From Bacteroidota bacterium (GTDB taxonomy: Bacteria; Bacteroidota; Bacteroidia; NS11-12g; UBA955), in contig JAURQA010000046.1 of assembly GCA_030836345.1 (NCBI GenBank), positions 1 through 6,286 on the forward strand: a stretch of DNA of 6,286 nucleotides, given 5' to 3'. The notes beneath the pieces were generated by a model. That model was given only the letters and a program-made list of their open reading frames with translations, was not told the origin of the DNA and made no database searches. Position 1 is the first letter of the stretch, and each line of letters begins with the position of its first letter. Position numbers and translations under genes: made by a program. Shown in pieces: positions 1 through 6,286 of the stretch.

Positions 1-562
1 CGTCGAGCGCTTCGAGGTGTTGATGCGGCATGGATTGAGCTATGTGTAGCGTCCATGTAAAGACCGGTATGGTGGTGACGATACATGTGCGGCATGGTGC
101 GACAGATGTCTGGGCTCGTGAGTACATCAAATTGGTGTTCCCACGCTGCAGTGTTGGCTGCTGTGTTTCGACGGAGTTTCGTCGCGAATCAATGCCTAGT
201 CACGATCCGTGCCCAAGCAAAACCTTCAGCGCACGCAGACACACGCGCACGGCGAAACATGTTTTACACTAACAATTCGGTAAGAGGGCATCTGCTCATA
301 CGAGTGAGTCGTACTCGTCGCCCCGCATCTTTCGGAGCGTCTCAACGGGTGTGGAAGCATCTATGCGAAGGAAGAAGGGGTCTTTGAGCGTCGCGAAAAA
401 CCTCTCGATCAGTGCACATGTCCCAGCCGAGTAGCACAAAAAGATGATCTGCCCAGGTGGGTTGAATAAGCCAGTGGCAAGGCCAGGCAGGGACGTTGCA
501 CCAATCATCGAATAACCGCACATGGCGGCACAACCAAAGTGTGACCCAAGGGGGATGTTAAG
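1..562. other. Unassigned G+C-rich, CpG-rich stretch unlike the rest of the window
   Basis: No recognisable gene, RNA or mobile-element feature is visible here. G+C over positions 1-540 is about 55% by hand count, against about 45% in 541-900 and 33-40% in the secA lines I sampled, and CpG is frequent. Open frames are short (at most about 100 codons), lie in competing frames on both strands and carry no motif I know. The least improbable is a minus-strand frame running from 562 to a stop at about 296-298. It has a hydrophobic first half and a charged tail, and it continues the flippase frame beyond its single TAA. A 10-base direct repeat (TGCGGCATGG at 24-33 and 88-97) and a six-base stem (300-305 with 313-318) are probably chance. 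The stretch may belong to a different replicon or organism joined during assembly, or be an insertion whose left end lies outside the window. Confidence 0.6.
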
Positions 563-895
563 TTATGAGGGAGATTGATGCGCAAGATCAAAGGCAAAGC
601 CGCAAGCCACTAAAATTAAGGCAAGGCTGCCCACCCAACGGAGGGCTGCAGAAAACACAGAAATTGGATTATCGCTTTGTCTGGCAAAATTAAAAAAGGT
701 GGTTTCCATTCCAAAAGTCAGCAGCACATTGAGAAAAGTGCAAAAGCTGAACATGATAGAAACAACGCCATAGGCCCCTGCGCTGGGCAGTTTACTCGTA
801 TATAATGGAACCAGGAGAAAGCTTACAGATCGGGCAACAACGCTGCTTAGGCCATAAATAGCAGTATCTGAAATAAATTTTTTAAGGCCAGCCAT
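563..895 (-). CDS. Polysaccharide/oligosaccharide flippase, N-terminal fragment (3' truncated)
   Basis: N-terminus of a Wzx-like flippase of the MATE/MOP superfamily, inner-membrane proteins that move lipid-linked sugars across the membrane for O-antigen, capsule or exopolysaccharide. Seen: an amphipathic start (MAGLKKFISDTAIYG), a first membrane segment (SSVVARSVSFLLVPLY), a second (AYGVVSIMFSFCTFLNVLLTF), the family-typical GMETTFFNFA, and a third hydrophobic stretch (WVGSLALILVACGFAF). Only 110 residues are present where the family has about 480-500, and the frame ends in a TAA after LAHQSPS, which does not resemble family sequence. I place the start at the ATG of 895-893. The frame can be extended to a TTG at 919, but a -7 promoter element lies inside that extension and exactly 11 nt before the ATG. 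The break coincides with a shift to G+C-rich DNA, so the rest of the gene is missing through a chimeric join or an insertion. A three-segment remnant would not transport. No specific Wzx subfamily can be named. Confidence 0.8.
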   Translation of the reverse strand: MAGLKKFISDTAIYGLSSVVARSVSFLLVPLYTSKLPSAGAYGVVSIMFSFCTFLNVLLTFGMETTFFNFARQSDNPISVFSAALRWVGSLALILVACGFAFDLAHQSPS

Positions 896-906
896 TCTGT
901 AAAACA

Positions 907-914
907 CAAAGTTA
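907..914 (-). promoter_or_regulatory. Candidate -7 promoter element for the flippase gene
   Basis: The minus strand reads TAACTTTG, again an exact TAnnTTTG match, ending 11 nt before the ATG at 895. This is the same distance as for secA. No clear -33 box is visible. It suggests the flippase has its own promoter rather than relying on secA read-through, and it argues against the TTG at 919 as the start, because the element would then lie within the coding region. Confidence 0.5.
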
Positions 915-1000
915 GCCAAATAATTATAACTTTAACCTTACCTCAAAAGCTTGAAGCAAAAGAACAAAGGGAATTTTCTGCCTCTAAACGGCCTATAAGT

Positions 1001-4000
1001 TTAGCCCATTTTTCCGTGGCATTGCTTAAACTTCTTGCCGCTTCCACAGGGACAAGGGTCATTTCTACCTACTTTGGGATCACTTTTTAAGGGAGCCTGA
1101 GGGGCTCTTTGGCGGCTCTGATTTTCCATAGCCTCGCGGTTGTTATCTGCTTGATCCAATACATTTTCGCGGCTTGTGGTTACTTTTGGATCCATGCGTT
1201 TTGGGCTTTGCTTGGCCTCGCTTACTTCCTCGCCTGAGTGTATTTGGCTGCGGAATAAATAGCTCAATATTTTACCTTGAACTCGGTTAAGCATGGCTCC
1301 AAAGAGTTTAAAACTCTCAATCTTATAGATTAAAATAGGGTCTTTTTGCTCAATAGATGCATTGTTAGAACTTTGTTTAAGGTCATCCAATTCGCGCAAA
1401 TGTTCCTTCCATTCCTCGTCAATCACTTGGAGGGTAATAATTTTCTCCATGTCTTTGATAATGGATTTACAGCCCGTATCCAAAGCCTCTTGCATGCCTG
1501 CAGCAATCTGAAATTGGTTGATGCCATCCGTAAGGGGAACCAGCACATTTTCGATGCGTTCGCCTTCCTTTTCACGAATATTTTTAAATACAGGAACCGC
1601 CTGCTCCGCAATCCGATCCCATTTTTGTTTGTAATTTAGATTGAGGGAATCAAACATTTGGTTCACCAGTTCATCTTCCTTCGAGGCATTAAACTCCTCC
1701 TCTGTAAAGGGAGGCTCTACAGCCAATGAGCGCAGCGTTTCAAATTTAAACCCTTCGTAATCTCCATCCTCTTTAGCCATGCCAATATTCTCAGCACACC
1801 AATTAAACATCATGTTTCTAAGGTCAATACTCAGGCGGTCACCGGTTAGCGCATTCTTTCTAATTTTATAGATATTGGTACGCTGCTGGTTCATTACATC
1901 ATCGTACTCCAACAATCGCTTACGAACCCCAAAACTCATTTGCTCCATTCGTTTCTGGTTTCGTTCAATGGTCTTGGTCATCCAGCGATGCTCAATAACA
2001 TCTCCTTCTTTATAGCCCATCTTATCCATCATTTTGCTCACCTTTTCGGCACCAAATTTTCGCATAAGATCATCTTCTAAGGATACATAAAAACGACTGC
2101 TTCCAGGATCACCCTGGCGTCCAGAACGCCCACGTAACTGCCTGTCTACCCGTCTGCTTTCGTGTCTTTCGGTACCTATAATGGCCAAACCACCGGCTTC
2201 CTTCACCTCATCGCTCAGTTTAATATCTGTTCCACGACCAGCCATGTTTGTGGCAATCGTTACGGCACCTGCATATCCCGCTTCGGCTACTACTTGTGCC
2301 TCACGCTGATGTTGCTTTGCATTTAATACATTGTGTTTTATGCCGCGCAGTTTTAACATACGAGCCAGCACTTCACTAATTTCTACGGAGGTAGTACCTA
2401 CAAGAACCGGTCTTTTGGCAGCCGTAAGTTCACCAATCTCATCAATAACCGCATTAAATTTCTCTCGGGTGGATTTATAAACCAAATCGTCCATGTCCTT
2501 TCGTTGGATAGGGCGATTGGTAGGTATTACTTGTACTCCAAGTTTGTAAATATCCCACAATTCTTGCGCTTCAGTTTCAGCCGTACCCGTCATACCCGAT
2601 AGTTTATGATACATACGGAAATAGTTTTGAAGGGTAATGGTAGCATAGGTTTGGGTGGCAGCCTCTACCTTAACATTCTCCTTGGCCTCTATGGCTTGGT
2701 GCAATCCATCACTATATCTACGGCCCTCCATGATACGACCGGTCTGCTCATCTACAATTTTCACCTTGCCATCCATCAAAACATATTCTTGATCGCGTTC
2801 AAACAGGGCATATGCTTTGAGCAATTGCTGAATGCTGTGCAGTCTCTCGCTTTTGACAGCGAAGTTGTTCATGACCTCTTCTTTTCGGGTTGCTTTTTCT
2901 TCATCCGATCCCGGGCCTTTTTCAATATCTGCGATGTCAGAACCTACATCGGGCATAATAAAGAAGTTGGCATCTTCTTCCCCTTTGGTTATCAGGTCAA
3001 TTCCCTTGTCGGTTAAATCTACTGAGTTGGTTTTTTCATCAATGGTAAAGAACAAAGGCAAATCTGCCTTAGGCATTTCTTTTTGCTGATCTTGCAAATA
3101 GTTGTTTTCAACTTTGGTAAGTAAAGTTCGCATCCCTGCTTCCCCTAAAAACTTAATTAAGGCCTTATTTTTAGGCAATGCTCTAAATGCTCTAAATAAG
3201 CTCAGTCCGCCTTCGCCTTCTTTAAATCCGGTATTCCCATCAGCAATCAGCTTTTTTGCATCGTTTAAAAGGGTAATAAATAACTTCTTTTGTGCATCCA
3301 CCAATTGCTGTATTTGAGGCTTTAATGAGATAAACTGTTGATCATCTCCTTTAGGAGTAGGCCCACTAATAATAAGCGGAGTTCTTGCATCGTCAATTAA
3401 AACACTATCCACCTCATCAATCATGGCGTAGTGATGTTTCCGTTGAACCAGATCTTCCAAGCCATGCGCCATATTGTCGCGCAAATAGTCAAAGCCAAAC
3501 TCATTATTGGTGCCGTAGGTAATATCTGCCAAATACGCTTCTCTTCTTTCTGCACTATTGGGTCGGTGGTACTCTAAACAATCTACTGTTAAGCCCAAAA
3601 AGTTAAAAATTGGAGCATTCCACTCGCAATCACGAGTAGCCAAGTAATTGTTTACCGTAACTAAATGAACGCCTCGTTTTCCGAGCGCATTAAGGTAGGC
3701 AGGCAGGGTAGAAACCAGTGTCTTTCCTTCTCCTGTAGCCATCTCCGCAATTTTTCCATTATGCAAAACCATACCTCCAATAAGCTGTACATCGTAATGA
3801 ATCATGTTCCATTCAATATCAGCTCCAGCCGCTTTCCAGGTGTTGTGGTAAGTAACTTCTTCCCCGCTTATTTCTAAATGTTCCTTACTAAGAACCAATT
3901 CCTTGTCCAGCTCAGTTGCTTTAGAAACAATGGTTTTATTCTCGGTAAACCTTTTAGCGGTTTGTTTTACGGTAGCAAAAGCTTGGGGCAGAATGGTTTC

Positions 4001-4327
4001 AAGCACCTCTTCTAATTGCTCATTTCTATTTTTCTCTAAGGCATCTATTTGGTTGTATAGCTCATCTTTTGCTTCAGAGTTAGCGTCATCTGTTTCAGTC
4101 GCTTGCTTTTTTAAGTCCTCTATTTCCTGATCAACTTCGCTTAGGTGCGTGTTAATTATTTCTTGAAATTCCTTGGTTTTATTTCGTAATTCATCATTGC
4201 TTAATGAATGAAACTCCTCATAAAATTGATTGATTTCATCTACTTTAGGTTGTGCATTTTTGATTTCCTTTTCGGCTTGACTGCCTCCAAAAAGCTTAGA
4301 TATAATTTTAAATGGTGAATTTGCCAT
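1001..4327 (-). CDS. secA: Preprotein translocase ATPase SecA, long Bacteroidota form
   Basis: Motor ATPase that pushes unfolded preproteins through SecYEG at the inner membrane. The 1108 residues run without a break and carry every core motif: Walker A MATGEGKT (196-203), [18 protein letters not shown] (270-287), Walker B DEVD (304-307), SGMTGTA (577-583), NMAGRGTD (694-701) and the arginine-finger motif [13 protein letters not shown] (730-742). NBD1 is followed by the preprotein cross-linking domain (about 324-515), NBD2 (about 575-770), the helical scaffold/wing region (about 775-1020) and a low-complexity linker. It ends in a SecB/phospholipid-binding zinc knuckle, with Cys1092, Cys1094, Cys1103 and His1104 as ligands. 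E. coli SecA is 901 residues; the surplus is mainly at about 60-105 (acidic, coiled-coil-like), 135-175 and 330-425, as I recall for other Bacteroidota. The ATG is supported by the typical start ([14 protein letters not shown]) and a -7 promoter element 11 nt upstream. It ends with TAA. Confidence 0.98.
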   Translation of the reverse strand: MANSPFKIISKLFGGSQAEKEIKNAQPKVDEINQFYEEFHSLSNDELRNKTKEFQEIINTHLSEVDQEIEDLKKQATETDDANSEAKDELYNQIDALEKNRNEQLEEVLETILPQAFATVKQTAKRFTENKTIVSKATELDKELVLSKEHLEISGEEVTYHNTWKAAGADIEWNMIHYDVQLIGGMVLHNGKIAEMATGEGKTLVSTLPAYLNALGKRGVHLVTVNNYLATRDCEWNAPIFNFLGLTVDCLEYHRPNSAERREAYLADITYGTNNEFGFDYLRDNMAHGLEDLVQRKHHYAMIDEVDSVLIDDARTPLIISGPTPKGDDQQFISLKPQIQQLVDAQKKLFITLLNDAKKLIADGNTGFKEGEGGLSLFRAFRALPKNKALIKFLGEAGMRTLLTKVENNYLQDQQKEMPKADLPLFFTIDEKTNSVDLTDKGIDLITKGEEDANFFIMPDVGSDIADIEKGPGSDEEKATRKEEVMNNFAVKSERLHSIQQLLKAYALFERDQEYVLMDGKVKIVDEQTGRIMEGRRYSDGLHQAIEAKENVKVEAATQTYATITLQNYFRMYHKLSGMTGTAETEAQELWDIYKLGVQVIPTNRPIQRKDMDDLVYKSTREKFNAVIDEIGELTAAKRPVLVGTTSVEISEVLARMLKLRGIKHNVLNAKQHQREAQVVAEAGYAGAVTIATNMAGRGTDIKLSDEVKEAGGLAIIGTERHESRRVDRQLRGRSGRQGDPGSSRFYVSLEDDLMRKFGAEKVSKMMDKMGYKEGDVIEHRWMTKTIERNQKRMEQMSFGVRKRLLEYDDVMNQQRTNIYKIRKNALTGDRLSIDLRNMMFNWCAENIGMAKEDGDYEGFKFETLRSLAVEPPFTEEEFNASKEDELVNQMFDSLNLNYKQKWDRIAEQAVPVFKNIREKEGERIENVLVPLTDGINQFQIAAGMQEALDTGCKSIIKDMEKIITLQVIDEEWKEHLRELDDLKQSSNNASIEQKDPILIYKIESFKLFGAMLNRVQGKILSYLFRSQIHSGEEVSEAKQSPKRMDPKVTTSRENVLDQADNNREAMENQSRQRAPQAPLKSDPKVGRNDPCPCGSGKKFKQCHGKMG

Positions 4328-4338
4328 GGTTATTGTGG

Positions 4339-4346
4339 CAAATATA
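4339..4346 (-). promoter_or_regulatory. Candidate -7 promoter element for secA
   Basis: The minus strand reads TATATTTG, an exact match to the Bacteroidota primary-sigma -7 consensus TAnnTTTG, ending 11 nt before the secA ATG. I see no convincing -33 TTG at the usual 17-23 base spacing. Transcription from here would start a few bases further on, leaving a leader of about 4-7 nt, so secA may be almost leaderless from this promoter. No Shine-Dalgarno is present. Confidence 0.55.
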
Positions 4347-4398
4347 CTTCAAAAACCAGGCCTCTATTCGCTATACATGACGAAATTGCAGGTCTGTG

Positions 4399-4419
4399 AA
4401 AAAAGAGCGCATGCGGCGC
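4399..4419 (-). terminator. Weak candidate intrinsic terminator after kynU-rlmN
   Basis: About 47 nt past the rlmN stop, the minus strand has a GCGC stem (4419-4416 with 4410-4407) around a five-base loop, then a short U-rich run with six T at 4404-4399. The stem is only four G/C pairs, and flanking A-rich and T-rich arms could extend it only with mismatches. Position and tail suit the end of the kynU-rlmN transcript before the separate secA promoter, but the stem is short for an efficient terminator. Confidence 0.35.
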
Positions 4420-4465
4420 GTTTCTTTCTGGTATGTTGGATGGTAAAGTGGTGGGTTGCCCCTGA

Positions 4466-5497
4466 TTAATTGTTGTTTATAAGCTGTCCACAAGCGGCAT
4501 CAATATCTTTTCCCCGGCTGCGTCTAATATTTACAATTAAACCAGCTTCTTCAATTTTTTTTGCAAAAGCCTCTAAATTATCCCCTTCAGTCGGTTTAAA
4601 ATCAGCTTGGATAATGGGATTGTATTCGATGAGGTTTATTTTACATGGAAATTGTTTGGCAAAGCGAATCAAATCATCCGAGTTGCTGGATTGATCATTT
4701 ACGTCCTCTATTACAGTATATTCTAAGGTTGGTCTTGATTTAGTAGTATTGTACCAATACGTAAGAGATTCCGCCAGACTCTCCAGTGGGTTGGAATCAT
4801 TAATAGGCATAATGCGGCTGCGCGCTTCATTATTGGCTTCATGCAAGCTAAGGGCCAAGCGACAGCCTAGTTCTTCATCTGCCAATTTTACAATCATTTT
4901 GGAGATTCCTGAGGTACTCACAGTAATGCGGCGACCGCTAAAACCCAGGCCTTTCATATCCGTCATTATTTTTATGGATTCAATAACATTGGCATAATTG
5001 AGCATGGGTTCGCCCATTCCCATAAACACAATATTATCTAATTTCTGATTGAATCGCTCCATTGTAATAGCATTAATGAGATTTACCTGATCAAAGATTT
5101 CTCCTGCTGTTAAGTTCCGTTCTCTCTTTAAAAATCCTGTCGCGCAAAAGGTACAGTCTAAACTGCAACCCACTTGACTGCTAATGCAGGCGGTATATCT
5201 TCCCATGGAAGGGATAATCACTCCTTCTACTTTATTTTTATCATCTAGCTCAAATCCAAGTTTAATGGTTCCATCCGTACTCACCTGTTCTGTGTATATT
5301 TTGGTTTTCGGAATATGGTAGGATTCATCCAGTTTCTCTAAAAGAGATTTAGGCAGATTTCGCATGGAGCTAAACTCCGATACGCCCTTATACCAGAGCC
5401 ATTCGTGAACTTGTTTGGCCCTAAAGGCGGGTTCGCCCAACTCTTTGAGAAAGGTTTGCATTTGTTCTATATTGAGGGTGCGAATATTCTTTTTCAT
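4466..5497 (-). CDS. rlmN: Dual-specificity 23S rRNA/tRNA adenine-C2 methyltransferase RlmN
   Basis: Radical-SAM enzyme that methylates C2 of A2503 in 23S rRNA and A37 in some tRNAs, tuning peptidyl-transfer fidelity. The 343 residues are full length for the family. The N-terminal helical RNA-binding domain covers about 1-95 (GEPAFRAKQVHEWLW at 21-35). The 4Fe-4S motif CxxxCxxC is Cys111, Cys115 and Cys118, followed by GMGEP at 160-164. The two mechanistic cysteines are present: Cys104, seven residues before the cluster like E. coli Cys118, and Cys336 in DAACGQL near the C-terminus, equivalent to E. coli Cys355, which carries the methyl group. The ACGQL ending and the rRNA-type N-domain favour RlmN over Cfr, though resistance function cannot be excluded by reading alone. 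The ATG follows the kynU TAA with no gap and no Shine-Dalgarno, so translation is probably coupled to kynU. A weak terminator candidate lies downstream. Confidence 0.96.
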   Translation of the reverse strand: MKKNIRTLNIEQMQTFLKELGEPAFRAKQVHEWLWYKGVSEFSSMRNLPKSLLEKLDESYHIPKTKIYTEQVSTDGTIKLGFELDDKNKVEGVIIPSMGRYTACISSQVGCSLDCTFCATGFLKRERNLTAGEIFDQVNLINAITMERFNQKLDNIVFMGMGEPMLNYANVIESIKIMTDMKGLGFSGRRITVSTSGISKMIVKLADEELGCRLALSLHEANNEARSRIMPINDSNPLESLAESLTYWYNTTKSRPTLEYTVIEDVNDQSSNSDDLIRFAKQFPCKINLIEYNPIIQADFKPTEGDNLEAFAKKIEEAGLIVNIRRSRGKDIDAACGQLINNN

Positions 5498-6286
5498 TTA
5501 TTTAAAGCTTAAGAAAGCTTGAGCTAATCGCACAACATCAGTCATGGAGTTATAAAAGGGAACGGCAGCCATTCGTATTACATTGGGTTCTCGCCAATCG
5601 CAAATGACTCCATTTTTTTCTAGGTGTTCAAAGAGTTTTTTCCCGCTGTTATTGGTAAGCAATGAGAGTTGAGCTCCTGCTTCATTTACTGGAGTTATAA
5701 TCTGAAATAAATCGGAATTTTGAATGGATAAAACCTCCGTCAATAATTTCCTCATCATTTGGGTAAGTGCATTGCTTTTTTTGGACAATAAGGCCATTCC
5801 AACCTCGTCAAATAAATCTAAAGAAGCTCTGTGTACGGCCATTCCAAAAACTGGAGCGTTGCTCAGTTGCCAACCAGCGGCACCCGGTTCAGGAATAAAT
5901 CCTTTTTTCATCTCAAAGCGTACATCTTCTTTATGCCCCCACCAGCCAGCCAATCGCATGGGATAGGTGTTAAAATTTTTCTCATGTATAAAAACGCCAC
6001 TCACATTTCCAGGCCCACTATTTAGGTATTTGTAGCTGCACCAAGCGGCAAAATCTACGCCCCATTCATGAAGTTTGAGGGGAATATTTCCCGCAGCATG
6101 TGCGAGATCAAATCCACAAACAGCACCAATCTCGTGGGCTTTTTTCGTGATCTTCTCTATATCAAAAGTCTGACCTGTGTAGTATTGAACCCCGCTAAAG
6201 AAAGCCAGTGCGATGTCCTCTTTATGTTCCTCTAAGACCTGTTCAATATCTTCTTGCCTTAGGCTATGTTCTCCTGTTCTGGGCGA
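5498..6286 (-). CDS. kynU: Kynureninase, C-terminal part (5' end outside window)
   Basis: PLP-dependent hydrolase that cleaves kynurenine or 3-hydroxykynurenine to anthranilate or 3-hydroxyanthranilate plus alanine, in cytosolic tryptophan degradation and, in many aerobic Bacteroidota, NAD synthesis. The frame is open from the right edge (first codon TCG at 6286) to TAA at 5500-5498, giving 262 residues; family members are about 415-465, so roughly the last 60% is present. Visible signatures, numbered in the fragment: FDLAHAAGN (59-67), whose Asp60 should contact the PLP pyridine nitrogen; SYKYLNSGPG (84-93), with Lys86 (codon 6031-6029) as the Schiff-base lysine; GWWGH (104-108); and GWQLSNAPV in the substrate/PLP pocket. 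A GTG at 6004 could be taken as a start, but it lies inside this conserved block (GNVSGVF) and is not one. Its stop abuts the rlmN ATG, indicating an operon. The identification is secure; the N-terminus cannot be judged. Confidence 0.95.
   Translation of the reverse strand, partial: SPRTGEHSLRQEDIEQVLEEHKEDIALAFFSGVQYYTGQTFDIEKITKKAHEIGAVCGFDLAHAAGNIPLKLHEWGVDFAAWCSYKYLNSGPGNVSGVFIHEKNFNTYPMRLAGWWGHKEDVRFEMKKGFIPEPGAAGWQLSNAPVFGMAVHRASLDLFDEVGMALLSKKSNALTQMMRKLLTEVLSIQNSDLFQIITPVNEAGAQLSLLTNNSGKKLFEHLEKNGVICDWREPNVIRMAAVPFYNSMTDVVRLAQAFLSFK

Noticed and set aside
24..97. Direct repeat TGCGGCATGG at 24-33 and 88-97
   Set aside because: There are only two copies of ten bases with no regular spacer or palindromic character, so it is neither a CRISPR nor a tandem repeat array.
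300..318. Inverted repeat ACGAGT/ACTCGT in the left region
   Set aside because: A six-base stem with a seven-base loop is expected by chance and has no U-rich tail or associated gene.
360..420. Resemblance of ALIERFFATLKD (minus strand) to the NPIERFW..LK segment of IS630/Tc1-type transposases
   Set aside because: Only a few residues match, the catalytic aspartates and the proline-rich approach are not visible, and no terminal inverted repeats could be found. It is too weak to call a transposase.
896..919. TTG at 919 as the flippase start, giving 118 residues
   Set aside because: The extra eight residues are not typical of the family, the -7 element lies within them, and the ATG at 895 starts with the family-like MAGLKKF.
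984..1004. Stem CTAAAC/GTTTAG overlapping the secA stop codon as a secA terminator
   Set aside because: The stem is six mostly A/T pairs with a nine-base loop and no T run follows on the minus strand, so it is not a convincing intrinsic terminator.
1346..4130. Open frames of 60-136 codons on the plus strand, and a 62-codon minus-strand frame, inside secA
   Set aside because: They overlap a secA reading frame with complete motifs, have no start context and no recognisable products, so they are shadows of the real gene.
4470..6025. Plus-strand open frames opposite rlmN and kynU
   Set aside because: They are antisense to confidently identified genes, short, and without motifs.

Overview
The window carries four genes on the minus strand, read from right to left: the 3' two thirds of kynureninase (kynU, cut by the window edge), rlmN, secA, and the first ~100 codons of a polysaccharide flippase. 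To their left lie about 550 bases that do not look like the same genome. The organism is very probably a member of the Bacteroidota, perhaps a flavobacterium-like lineage. Four things support this: SecA is about 1100 residues long with the large insertions I associate with that phylum, no start has a Shine-Dalgarno sequence, two starts are preceded by exact matches to the Bacteroidota -7 promoter consensus TAnnTTTG, and sampled G+C is in the 30s to mid 40s percent.

Layout. 6286-5498: kynU C-terminal part, including the PLP lysine. 5497-4466: rlmN, whose ATG directly follows the kynU stop codon (TAAATG), so the two are almost certainly one transcript. 4465-4328: intergenic, with a weak candidate terminator for kynU-rlmN and a -7 element for secA. 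4327-1001: complete secA. 1000-896: intergenic, with a second -7 element. 895-563: flippase N-terminus that stops after two or three membrane segments. 562-1: no gene I can assign, about 55% G+C (counted over 1-540) and CpG-rich.

The intact genes are housekeeping: tryptophan/kynurenine metabolism, methylation of 23S rRNA and tRNA, and the protein-export motor. They share direction, but beyond the kynU-rlmN coupling nothing shows a joint pathway. I found no evidence of a new biological system. The feature most worth a second look is the abrupt break near 541-600, where flippase similarity and host-like composition end together. It is either an assembly chimera or a real insertion or rearrangement, and sequence alone cannot decide between them. 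No rRNA, tRNA, CRISPR array or recognisable insertion sequence was seen.
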